NCBI RefSeq assembly: GCF_905171775.1
Contig: NC_053492.1
Location: 181,634,778 to 181,698,777, forward strand
Length of the DNA stretch: 64,000 bases
Source: Rana temporaria
Taxonomy: Eukaryota; Chordata; Amphibia; Anura; Ranidae
Direction of reading: 5' to 3'
This document shows, piece after piece, positions 54,774 to 64,000 of this stretch; position 1 is the stretch's first letter; each line of letters opens with the position of its first letter. The notes under the pieces are model-generated. The model saw only the letters and a program-made list of their open reading frames with translations. It made no database searches and was not told where the DNA came from. The translations under genes and the position numbers were made by a program.

Positions 54774-55640
54774 TACCAAAAGTTTCAGGAAACCTGTCTT
54801 TACACACACATGAACTTTAATGGCATACCAGCCTTAGTCCGTAGGGTTCAATATTGAGTTGGCCCACCCTTTGCAGCTAAAACAGTTTCAACTCTTCTGG
54901 GAAGGCTGTCCGCAAGAGATTTAGGAGTGTGTCTATGGGAATGTTTGACCATTCTTCTAGAAGAGCATTTGTGAGGTCAGCCACTGATGTTGGCGGAAAT
55001 CCCAAAGGTGTTGAGGTTAGAACTCAGTCAAGTTCCTCCACCCCAAACTCGCTCATCCATGTCTTTATGGACCTTGATTTGTGCACTGGTGCAAATCATT
55101 TGGTGGAGGGGGGATTATGCTGTGGGGTGTTTTTCAGAGGTTGGACTTGCCCCCTTGTTCCAGTGAAGGGAACTCTTAAGGTGTCAGCATACCAAGACAT
55201 TTTAGACAATTTCATGCTCCCAACTTTGTGGGAACAGTTTGGGGATGGCCCCTTCTTGTTCCAACATGACTGTGCACCAGTGCACAAATAAGGTCCATAA
55301 AGACATGGATGAGTGAGTTTGGGGTGAAGGAACTTGACTGGCCTGCACAGAATCCTGACCTCAACCAGATAGAACACCTTTGGGATGAATTAGAGTCGAG
55401 ACTGCAAGCCAGACCTTTTTGTCAACATCAGTGCCTGACCTCACAAATGCACTTTTGGAAGAATGGTCAAACATTCCCATAGACACACTCCTAAACCTTG
55501 TGGACAGCCTTCCCAGAAGAGTTGAAGCTGTTATAGCTGCAAAGTTTGGGCCAACTCAATATTGAACCCTACAGACTAAGACTGGGATGCCATTAAAGTT
55601 CATGTGTGTGTAAAAGCAGGTGTTTCAATACTTTAGGTAT
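54774..55640 (+). mobile_element. fold-back Tc1-like transposon derivative
   Basis: Outer arms match over more than 200 bp (for example CACATGAACTTTAATGGCAT near 54805 with ATGCCATTAAAGTTCATGTG near 55588). The right arm still encodes WPAQNPDLNQIEHLWDELE, the hallmark block with the third catalytic acid of Tc1 transposases. The middle (55160-55290) keeps the preceding stretch up to FLFQHDCAPVHK, then stops. The left arm is not the normal transposase 5' half but an inverted copy of the 3' half, down to about 55093. Confidence 0.85.
54929..55465 (+). pseudogene. Tc1-like transposase remnant
   Basis: The frame ending at 55291 includes the segment KGTLKVSAYQDILDNFMLP followed by GDGPFLFQHDCAPVHK. 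A frameshift or stop follows, and the coding text resumes near 55320 up to the HLWDELE block. The N-terminal DNA-binding domain is absent. Only the plus-strand part from about 55120 is genuine transposase sequence; 54929-55093 is antisense to the 3' part. Confidence 0.75.
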
Positions 55641-56115
55641 AATGGTGTACTTCACTCAGTACTGTGTGGCAATCCCCGCTCATCAGATTTGCTCTGATCC
55701 ATCCCAGAAGCATTGCAATAGATGTGGGAGAAGATCGGGTATATCATGTCTCATACTGCTGCATTGGCTGCATGGGCAATGACAGCTCATCACCAATGGA
55801 GGTAAGTACAGCGAGGTCCCAGGGGGTGGGGAGGGTGTACAGTGTTGGTTCAACTTTTCATTATTTTTGAAAATTTTAATTTTATACTTTAACTCAACAG
55901 TCCTAAAATGTACTATGTAAGGATGTAAAGATTTATACCTATAAAGATATTTTGCATTTTATTTACTTTCAAAATATTTTATTTTCGAAAGGTATACAAT
56001 ACATTTTAAAATGTAAAATTGTTATGAATAAATAACAATGCATAAATAAATAAAAATAAAAATAAATATTTAAACCTGGAGGTTGAGAACTTTGGAAGAA
56101 TTAAACACATGTCCA

Positions 56116-56117
<2 letters not shown>
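55641..56117. other. unassigned AT-rich sequence
   Basis: No gene supported; many AAATA/TAAAA words. Confidence 0.45.
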
Positions 56118-56174
<57 letters not shown>

Positions 56175-56184
56175 TATATATATA

Positions 56185-56282
<98 letters not shown>

Positions 56283-56292
56283 TAGATAGATA
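56118..56292. repeat. TA microsatellite
   Basis: (TA)n of about 170 bp with a short GAGAGA interruption and a terminal GATA trio. The Ile/Tyr open frame through it is meaningless. Confidence 0.95.
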
Positions 56293-57144
56293 TAAAGAGC
56301 ATTTTATTTATAAAGTGGATTGTTCCCTTTCTGATATTGCATTTGTGTCACTGGTAAAACATATTAAACACTTGTGTTATGTTTATGTTTTTAAGGATTA
56401 GATATCAGAACACAGTACTGAGAAGCCCCCTGTCCTGCTGGTCAAGGATCACACAGCTTTGTTTGCATGTATTTGTTTAACTCCATCCTGTGTTGACGAA
56501 ATTTCCAATGACAACAAACAGAGCAGGTGTAGGGATCTTGATTTGACCTTATTTATGACTGCACAAGTACTAATAAAGTTTATATTGTTTATGAGGTAAA
56601 AAAAAAAAAAAAAGAAGTAAAAATGTGTCATATTCTCATCTTTGTAGTTAAAAGTTACAGACGCCGGCTTCCATTTAAAATAACCATTTCTTTGAAAAGC
56701 TGCAGGAAACCTAATCTGCAGGGAAACAGTTACCTGCCTTGCCAGCTTGGGCCTTGTAGCAGTTGACATCATCTTTTGGCCTGGTTACAGAAGCCTATTC
56801 ACATAGTTGTTAGAAGCAGGCTTAGCCTGCAAGGCAGAATCGGCTATAGAAGAAAATTAGTGCATTTACCTGTCAGCATCAAGCTAGATTTTCAATCCAG
56901 TTCACTAGTCACAGGGACTAGGTTTTCGTCCTGTGGGAGATGAAACTGATATGCTGTTAGTGGTGGAGGTGTCAGCTAAAATACTTCATTAGCATGAGAA
57001 TGTCAAAATCAGAAGCTGAATTTGTGTTTTATAAGTGCTGGTAAACTTTATAGCATTAATAAACAACCTGTAACTTTTATTAGGGATTGATGATGGAAAA
57101 ACTAGAAAAAAACATTTTACTGAATGAGTAGAAGAGCTTACATA

Positions 57145-57147
<3 letters not shown>
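56293..57147. other. unassigned sequence
   Basis: An A run lies at 56599-56613. The 107-codon minus frame at 56449 crosses it and has no domain. Confidence 0.4.
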
Positions 57148-57227
<80 letters not shown>

Positions 57228-57268
57228 GATATATATATATATATATATATTGATTGATATATCTATCT

Positions 57269-57318
<50 letters not shown>
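57148..57318. repeat. TA and GATA microsatellite
   Basis: (TA)n from 57148 to about 57250, then (GATA)n to 57318. With the preceding TA tract, two long AT-alternating runs lie 0.85 kb apart. Confidence 0.95.
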
Positions 57319-57340
57319 GGACAATATAGTTTGCATTTAA

Positions 57341-57730
57341 AATGGTTGTAAAGGATTATTTTTTAACTGAATACATTCTCTGCATTAGGGTAATAAACCT
57401 TTTACATGCAGCCCGCCTAATTGCTCCCACAAGCTTAGCCATTGGCTCCTGCTGCTGTCAGTCAAAACGTGTGAGCAGAGAGCGGGGGGGGCTGTGCGTT
57501 TGAATAGACGCAGACAGCGAGGACCAGAAGCAAGCCGACACGAGTGTCCCCATAGAAAGTGGCTTTCTATGGGGGCACTCGGCAACAGGAGGAGAATAGA
57601 TCACTAGCAAGGGATCCGAGAAGAGCGGGGTTGGGCTGCTCTGTGCAAAACCATTGCACAGAGCAAGTAAGTTTAACATGTTTGTTATTTTAATACAAAA
57701 AAAAAAATATTAAAGGTTAACAATTGCTTT
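57341..57730. mobile_element. TTAA MITE (AGGAGTTGTAAAGG family), diverged right end
   Basis: Starts AATGGTTGTAAAGGATT after TTAA at 57337-57340 and ends GTTAACAATTGCTTTGAA. Interior blocks CCATAGAAAGTGGCTTTCTATG (a perfect hairpin near 57550) and AACATGTTTGTTATTTTAAT are shared with 3281 and 8226. Confidence 0.7.
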
Positions 57731-58082
57731 GAAGCTGCACTCCAGGGATAAGTAAATATTGTCTAAATTGAAGAGTCATGTGTATTCTTCCTCAAATCTG
57801 GGTGTCCTTTGAGTATTTCTTCCAGATCTGTGAAGTGTGAAATGTTGTTCCTTCCTGTAATAAAGACCAGCAACTGCTGCTCTTTCTCCTTGTGTAGGGC
57901 AACAGGTCTTGTATCCACCCACTCCTGTAGTTTTCTGCAGGCAGCATGTAGTGTGGGTGGGGCCTGCTGGGTCCCTTCCACAGCACTGTTCTCTACACAG
58001 GGTAAGTACTGCACAGTGTTGATGTCACTGCTATTTTTACATGGTAATAATTGGGTTTGTAAAGGCATTTGGTGTACACAAT
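57731..58082. other. unassigned sequence
   Basis: A 101-codon minus frame at 57763-58068 (SNF-like composition, Gln/His-rich) is uninterrupted, but I see no domain and no splice context. Left uncalled. Confidence 0.35.
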
Positions 58083-58260
58083 GGGGTTGATTTACTAAAA
58101 CTGGAGAGTGAAAAATTTGGTGCAGCTATGCATAGTAGCCAATCAACTTCTAACTTCAGCTTGTGCAATTAAGCTTTGACAAAATAACCTAGAAGCTGAT
58201 TGGTTTCTATTTAGAGCTGCACCAGATTTTGAACACTCCAGTTTTAGTAAATCAACCCCA
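58083..58260. mobile_element. short palindromic MITE (GATTTACTAAAACTGGAG), intact
   Basis: Ends GGGGTTGATTTACTAAAACT and AGTTTTAGTAAATCAACCCC; interior GGTGCAGCTATGC pairs with AGAGCTGCACC. Intact reference for the split copy at 50626. Confidence 0.85.
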
Positions 58261-58489
58261 ATGTGTGACTATTGGGGAATAGTTTTTGTGCCCGGAGTTC
58301 AGCTTTCTAAACCAGCCATAAGAACAATAAGATGACCATCTTTGTAGGCGTAGCACAGATGTGTTACGCCTACAAAGTCCATTATCTGCCAACCTATCTT
58401 TTAACAAACTATTACATCGGGACGTGGCATTGTGTACGTAGTTTTCATATCCACAGTTCCAATCTGTGATGATATGACTTTTTATCACT

Positions 58490-60477
58490 TATTTCTGTCG
58501 TCAGCTTGGTGAAGAACAGTTGGGTAAAATAACTTACCTACTGCCAGTCTTTTATTCTCAAAACTCCCAATTAGGTTAAGAAGTAATAAACCAAAAATGT
58601 TCATCAATGCCATGGAAACAAACACCCTATATTATATTATTGTATTATTATTTTTTTAAAGGCACACATTTGTAGTAAAAACAATATATATCAAATATGT
58701 AACAGTTTGTCTATTATAGCTAGTTAAAAATGAATGTTAGATGGCCGTGGTTTAGAGGAGCACTGGAAATACACAGTACTCTCCACTCAGTGTCATCCTA
58801 TCATACTAACTCTATAATGGAAGATATGTAGGAAAAGAGATTATTAACCAATATAACAAATTTTTTAAGCAATCAAGTTAATTCACATTACATAAGTGCA
58901 TTCTAATATTTATATTGACTCTGCTCTTCTTCATTACTGTGGATACACCATAAGAGAAAAGTGCTTTTCATAGAAAACAATTTTAAATTCATTAACTCTC
59001 ATAATGCAACCATCAAATGGTGTTGTAGCTCTCCATTTAATTAAAACACTGGTGTTGGCTAGTCATTATTATTTCCATTATTATTACGGTAGTATCAAGG
59101 GCAGATTTTTATTGTACATCAGGACTCAACCAAATATGATTAATAGTTAAACATATGTCTTTTTAATGAAACCCGAGTTCTCAGCTTTAAATGTGTCCCC
59201 TTACCTCTCTCCCTCTCACGTATCTCCCCCCTCCCCGCCACCAACTCGACCCAGACCGCATTAACGTCGCAGAGCAGAGGGAACAGTTCTCGTCTGTCCG
59301 TCACCAGGGAGGCAGACGGGACAGGGGAACAACAAGTCATTTGTACCTGGTGAGGAGGACACTCCTGGGAAACAAATAGATGAGCTAGCCCATGAATCCT
59401 AGCCATTCTCCGAGGTAAACAGAACTGCATGAGAAACACAGCAATTATCAGCAGCAGCATCATGCTTAACTCTCTCACTGCTCTACGGCGGGCCAGAAGA
59501 CATGAAACTGTAGATTATCCCAATATCTGTTTTAAGACAAAGAGACGGAAAATAATGTTGTCTCTTTCACTTTGGCAGATATAGAACTAGCTGCTGGTAT
59601 CATCAGGTCCATATCTCGATCATGTCTGCTCTACCATGTATAACCCTCATCATCTTTCTCTGTCTGATACCACCCTTTCAAATAAATTACCATATACCTT
59701 CAAGAGATAAAATACACCCCCCCCCCCCAAGATTTTAAATAATACAATTTAGTAGTTAATAGTAGTAGTAAATCATAAACTTGGCATGGAGCTGCTCAGA
59801 CCAGTTAGGTTGCACCAAAAGAGTTAAGCTGGCATGTTTTCATCGTCTGATTGAATATTCCTAAGAATATACATTATGCTCTCCACAATTATGGGGACAT
59901 GGTTATGTGCATGCTTCATTATAATATGGATGAATTCATGAGAAGCTGGTCAAAGTAAATACAGGGTATGAAAATATTCTGAAGGGTCCAAACCAAAAGA
60001 AAGGGCCAGCAAGGGTCCACAGTTCCTTCTACTGCAATACTCTAAATAATGAATTTTATTTGCAAAGTTATTTAGTTAATTAGGTTGTAAAAATACATAT
60101 ATCCTTCAAAGTCAACTTTTGCACCTCCTGCAGGGGAGGTCCACAGGAAAGTCACACTAAAATCATTGGGCACCTTTTGCCACTTTACTTCAAACAAAAT
60201 AAATAAAATCCTAAATATCCTTTCATAATTTAAATCTGTGGATGTCCTTCCGGTCCTTTTAAAAATCGTATTACTGATTTTGTACTTTGTATGTGGTAGA
60301 GAATTCCAGAGCTTAAAAAACTGCACTCCAGGAAACCTACAAATTCTCCCATGCGTAAGGCTGGGTCTGCACTGGTTAATTGCTTGTTTGTTCTAGGGAA
60401 TTTGTAAAGATAGATTTACTTACCCTTTCCCCTGCTCCTGCAGGCTCCTCAGGGCTGCTAGACAGTGTTAACCTCCC
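58490..60477. other. mostly unique sequence
   Basis: No MITE ends recognised. Contains an unnamed minus frame with a hydrophobic start at 59140-59478 (separate entry), a C run near 59717-59727 and a hairpin just upstream at 58346-58377 (TAGGCGTAGCACA / TGTGTTACGCCTA). Confidence 0.45.
59140..59478 (-). CDS. hypothetical small protein or first exon with hydrophobic N-terminus
   Basis: 112-codon minus-strand frame in unique sequence. It opens MRELSMMLLLIIAVFLMQFC, a basic/acidic tip followed by a 13-residue hydrophobic core like a signal peptide or membrane anchor, then LPRRMARIHG. A CAG/GTACAA junction near 59345 could be a splice donor, which would leave about 44 coding codons; the downstream part is low in conserved character. 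No family recognised. Chance is quite possible. Confidence 0.2.
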   Translation of the reverse strand: MRELSMMLLLIIAVFLMQFCLPRRMARIHGLAHLFVSQECPPHQVQMTCCSPVPSASLVTDRRELFPLLCDVNAVWVELVAGRGEIRERERGKGTHLKLRTRVSLKRHMFNY

Positions 60478-60481
60478 TGGC

Positions 60482-61329
60482 GGTATGATTATTTCAGATT
60501 TTAGGTGCTGAAAGCGGTACAATTATTTTGCATGGATATTTGGCGTTTTATATTGTAGGCCTGTAATTCTTAGGATCAACAAACTTAAATCTGTCCAAAC
60601 AAGAGTCTAGTAGACATCCCGGGTAAGATAAAGTTTGAAACACAAAATCATAAATTATAATATATTAAATAACTATAAATAATTATAACAAATAATAATA
60701 AAAATTATTCAATAATGTAATCAAATCAAAAACACTGAAATTTGCTCAGTTGCAGAATTGTCGCTGTCATTACTTTTAGTGTTTGATGACGATTTTCCCC
60801 ACAAATCACTATCACTCAATTCTGCAAGTGATTCTAATTTATTATCGCTGTTTTCTAGCTGGTCTAAAACCATGTTTGACATAAAGGGACACTTTTTGGT
60901 TGCTATGGACAATCTACAGTTTCCAGGCAGAAAGAACAGTCTTTATTATATAAAAGTGCATGCAGGGCACTGGACAGACCACTAGGGACAAAGGGGATGT
61001 GTAATTATTTTATACAGTACTGTAATCTGTAAGATTATAGTATACTGTATGTGTATTGTGTTTTTACTTTTCTGAATTTGGCGCCGATCTCCGCCTCCAT
61101 GCGTCGTAACATCGCAGGAAACGAAGCTCGACGGCACACGGGCACTGTGTGAATCGAGCAGAGGAGGACACAGCTCACTCACACAGCAGGGAGACATCGC
61201 AGGATCCAGGGGGACAAGGTAAGTAACTCTCACTGTATCCTGCAATGCGATCCCGAGTCTGGCTCGGCGATACCGCTAAGGGTACTGGAATTCCACCACG
61301 AGCCAGACTCAGGATTGCCGCCAGGGAGG
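60482..61329. mobile_element. TTAA element (CCTCCCTGGCGG family), copy 2
   Basis: TTAA at 60478-60481; right flank TAAA, a decayed TTAA. Ends CCTCCCTGGCGGTATGATTA and TTGCCGCCAGGGAGG. Same interior as 32925-33668: a TAATAATAAAAATTATT stretch, the acidic frame, a GGACACTTTTTGGTTGCTAT block and GATCCCGAGTCTGGCTCGGCG near the right end. Confidence 0.85.
60721..60912 (-). pseudogene. acidic Ser/Asp-rich frame inside TTAA element, possible transposase N-terminus remnant
   Basis: 63 codons, with LENSDNKLESLAELSDSDLW and then KSNDSDNS. The sister copy keeps the same codons with stops at two places, so both descend from one coding-like ancestor. Acidic N-termini are usual in piggyBac transposases, and the element has a TTAA target, so a relic of an autonomous parent is plausible. 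No catalytic domain follows. Confidence 0.4.
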
Positions 61330-61392
61330 TAAATTTTCGTAGTATAAAACATTTTTGACGACTAAATTAATACTATTTTAGTGTACACTGCC

Positions 61393-61771
61393 GTTTTTTT
61401 TTTTGGTAGCAGTGATTTTAATAAGGCTTAAAGTGAAACAATAAAAGTGAAATATTCCTTAACATTTCGTACCTGGGGGGTGTCTATAGTATGCCTGTAA
61501 AGTAGCACGTTTCCTCGTGTTTATAAAAGTCCATGCACAAAATACCATTTCTAAAGGAAAAAAAGTCATTTAAAACTTATCGCGGCTATAATGAATTGTC
61601 GGGTCCTGGCAATACAGATAAAAGTCATTGAAAAGCCATTACATGCCCCCCCCCCCCCCAGTCCATTACCAGGCCCTTCGGGTCTGGTATGATTATTAAG
61701 GGGAACCCTGTGCCAAATAAGAAAAAATGGCATGGGGTTCCCTCCAAAAATCCTTACCAGGTTCTGTTGCC
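61393..61771. mobile_element. fragment of hAT-like fold-back element
   Basis: Runs in the order of the left arm of 11936-14350 (GTGAAACAATAAAAGTGAAA, GTGTCTATAGTATGCCTGTA, CCATTACCAGGCCCTTCGGG, then GGTCTGGTATG). Neither terminus is present. Confidence 0.8.
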
Positions 61772-62510
61772 TTGTAATTCTAATGAATATGTTTAAATAA
61801 TTACAAAATAACAAAATAAAATTGCTTTTGAAGTCAAATTGAGAAGATTTCACAGCCACATATTGTTTAAACTTTGGTAAAAAAAAATCAAAGATTATCA
61901 AAAACTATATAAACCCGTGTTCTAGAGAGTTTAAAAAAACTTGTGTTGGTATGACATATTGTATGTTACACTTATTGTACAAAATCTGGCGCAACTTGGT
62001 GACTATAATTATTTAACAGTCCCAATAATGAAATTTTATCACAGCTTAAAAAGATGCATTATGAGTCAGTATGAGTCGTAGCATTCAGCTACTGACCTCA
62101 AGGTTCCTTATCAATGCATGCTTTTTAGGCTAATCTCATTCATATCAAGCAGCAGTTGTATGTCTATTGGTACTCTGCAACTTCAGTAGATATCCCACCT
62201 GGCCAATGCCAGGTAAGAATTACACAGCCAGGCTGTATTTTCATGGTTCATTGCCATTGCAAGCTGAGGCTCTCTTACTCTTCACCCACCTTTTTCCATT
62301 TCTGTACTCGGGCAATTAGAGCAAGCAAAAAAATAAAATGATATACATTGCACAGATGTGCCTTGATGGAACATGTTATGAAATAAGATAAAGTTTTAAA
62401 CTAAGCATAATAAATGAAAATCATCAAAAGTTCTGGAATGCATTTTGCTGTGCAATAATAATTAATTGTATTGCAACTGACAGGTTTAATAGACAGTTTT
62501 CTACAATCCA
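61772..62510. other. unassigned sequence
   Basis: No gene or repeat supported. Confidence 0.5.
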
Positions 62511-62513
62511 TTA

Positions 62514-63107
62514 GGCTTGATTCACACCTATGCTTTTTTTGTGCTTTTTGCATTTTGCAGATTTGCACTACAGTTCATTTAAAGGGTTTGTAAAGGATTT
62601 TTTTTTATCTTAATAGCTTCCTTTACCTTAATGCAGTGCTGTTTTCATGTCCTCATTGTTCGTTTTTGCTCTCAAGTTGCTGTAATTCTTCTCTGATCTC
62701 CACATTTCCTGGTTGTCTGTTTCCTGATAACCACAGTACTGGGAGCTTTCTCTCTGTGGTCACTAATCAAGGAGGTGTGATTACTGTGTGTCTAAAACCC
62801 CTCAGCACCAATCAGTTTCGTTTTCCAAACCATCACTGCCCTGTATTGGCTCGGTTGCTCTGTACAGCAGAGGCAGGAAACAACATCCAAAAAACGAAAC
62901 TAGAAACTACAGGTACATTATATGATTGATTTTTATCTATTTTTAATCATTTTTAAAAGGAATCAGTTAACTATTATGTCTCTATACCCTGTAAACAGTA
63001 ATTTCAGCAAAAAAAATGTTTTTTATTTACAACTCCTTTAACATGGGTTTCCTATGGAACACGTTATGTAGTGCAAATCTGAAAAATGCATTGGTGTGAA
63101 TCCAGCC
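62514..63107. mobile_element. TWA-target MITE (TTCACACCTATGC family) with nested TTAA MITE
   Basis: TTA at 62511-62513 and 63108-63110; ends GGCTTGATTCACACCTATGC and GGTGTGAATCCAGCC. Outer arms ATTTTGCAGATTTGCACTA and TAGTGCAAATCTGAAAAATG pair. Confidence 0.85.
62583..63037. mobile_element. TTAA MITE (AGGAGTTGTAAAGG family), nested
   Basis: TTAA at 62579-62582 and 63038-63041; ends AGGGTTTGTAAAGGATTTT and TTTATTTACAACTCCT. The 97-aa frame in its interior is not a gene. Confidence 0.85.
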
Positions 63108-63110
63108 TTA

Positions 63111-63645
63111 CAAGCACAAGAGTGTTAGGAATGATATTGACTATCATAAAGAAGCAGGCAAACTTAAGTTGGGTACGCACAAATTGAAATAAAAATAAAC
63201 TGGATGAACTTCAAGCTGTGTGTACCCCACTCATTTAAAAAAAAGCTGATTGTTAGACCGGCTTCTGTCGAGCAGTCCTGCTGGAAAACCTGCATTCGAT
63301 TAGCAATTGCAGCCTATGGCTGCAGTGCTGATCAGTGTATTCTGACAAGGGAGGCATCCCCTTTGTCAGAATACAATAGTTGGTTGAACAAAAAAATGTA
63401 AAATAATAGTCTGTACCCAGCTTTATAGGTGAAATACATAAATGCAAACCCGCCAAATGACTGTAATCTGTTTAGTTCCTCTCCAGGCAGACTACACAAT
63501 GACCTCGTAGGAGATATTGCAGTTGAACAATACAGTTCGTGACTGGACATTGAAAAAGCAGAAGTAAAATGAGATCATAAATCTACTATCTCCTCCCTTC
63601 TGAAAGCTAGCAGTGTTAGACTGTCAGCTCTGTCAGATGTATAAT
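63111..63645. other. unassigned sequence
   Basis: TTCTGACAAGGGAGGCATCC and GGGATGCCTCCCTTGTCAGAA-like words (63337-63373) form a dyad, hinting at a degraded fold-back repeat. No gene supported. Confidence 0.4.
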
Positions 63646-63801
63646 GGCGCATATACACAATCAGAAGTTCCGACAAGAAAACCGTGGATTTTTTTCAGAT
63701 TAAATGTTGGCTCAAACTTGTGTTAAATATACATGTCACACAAAATTCCGACCGTCAAGAACGCAGTGACGTACAACACTACAACGAGCCGAGAAAAATT
63801 A
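63646..63801. mobile_element. TWA-type MITE, left part, cut by a TTAA MITE
   Basis: GCGCATATACACAATCAGAAG is a diverged GTACACACGA end. ACGCAGTGACGTACAACACT and ACGAGCCGAGAAAAATTAA match 42240-42290. It stops at the TTAA of the next element. Confidence 0.6.
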
Positions 63802-63802
63802 A

Positions 63803-64000
63803 AGAGGAGTTCCACCCAAATTTGGAACTTCCTCTTAACCCACTCCTCTCCCCCTTACATGCCACATTTGGCATGTAATTTTTTTGGGGGGGGAGTGGGG
63901 GCTTCAGCACGAGTGGGACTTCCTGTCCCACTTCCTCCTTCCTGTAGGCGACTAAGCTTAATCGCCTTCAGGAAGTGGCTGCTGTAGGCGATCGCCTAGG
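63803..64000. mobile_element. TTAA MITE (AGCGGGATTCC family), runs off the window
   Basis: Starts AGAGGAGTTCCACCC after TTAA at 63799-63802. It contains CTTCCTCTTAACCC and the dyad CTTCCTGTAGGCGA / TCGCCTTCAGGAAG. The other end lies beyond the window. Confidence 0.6.

Noticed and set aside
56083..56289. Ile-Tyr repeat frame
   Set aside because: TA dinucleotide microsatellite.
57763..58068. 101-codon minus frame as a gene
   Set aside because: Unbroken but without a domain, splice context or repeat-independent support; could be chance.

Overview
The window looks like vertebrate nuclear DNA, most likely from a frog, probably a ranid-like genome. The evidence is the absence of any compact or operon-like gene organisation, L2-type LINE remnants, Tc1-like transposase remnants, and a very dense load of short non-autonomous DNA transposons (MITEs). 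The species call is an inference from the style of these repeat families. I found no intact host protein-coding gene, rRNA, CRISPR array or bacterial feature. Nearly all longer open frames are repeat artefacts. Two short minus-strand frames (5247-5531 and 59140-59478) are the only non-repeat frames I would test as exons or pseudogenes.

Layout. 1-2397: a decayed L2-like LINE interrupted by a 0.73 kb terminal-inverted-repeat element. 3281-4444: two MITEs. 6240-8186: a ~1.07 kb tandem duplication of a two-element composite. 8801-9291: a MITE. 9292-11225: mostly unique sequence. 11228-14350: a Tc1 scrap and a 2.4 kb fold-back palindrome. 14740-15500: an array of short hairpins. 16600-16830: SINE pieces with a tRNA-like head. 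17285-20755: two hAT-like elements, one carrying a 36-bp minisatellite and one with another MITE nested in it. 20845-27118: MITEs of several families. 27252-28446 and 29167-31468: complete hAT-like elements with perfect 8-bp target duplications. 32305-34364: a MITE, then a triple nest. 34365-37014: unique sequence. 37015-46000: MITEs, a LINE fragment, and MITEs standing back to back. 46437-47190 and 51721-51888: further hAT-like elements. 48604-49160: a second hairpin array. 50720-51353: a near-perfect palindrome of two head-to-head MITEs. 54052-55640: a TIR element abutting a fold-back Tc1 derivative. 56118-57318: long TA and GATA microsatellites. 57341-64000: MITEs around a unique stretch (58490-60477).

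The elements sort by target site. A TTAA class looks piggyBac-like (TTAA flanks, often with CCACTTAAGG, CCTCCCTGGCGG, AGGAGTTGTAAAGG or AGCGGGATTCC termini). A 3-bp TWA/TSA class looks PIF/Harbinger-like (GTACACACGA or GGYTSNNTTCACAC termini). A TA class looks Tc1/mariner-like (CCGTATTTATCGGCG termini, and perhaps the 0.7 kb family). A class with 7-8 bp duplications looks hAT-like (CAGGGG, CAGTGTTGCC, TAGGG, CATACCTCC termini). Assignments rest on termini and target duplications I read directly; no transposase was seen that could drive them, apart from broken Tc1 and possible piggyBac remnants.

The most interesting structures are the shared-target MITE dimers, the hAT family with a built-in 36-bp minisatellite, the MITE superfamily whose ends are conserved while its interiors differ, and the hairpin arrays.
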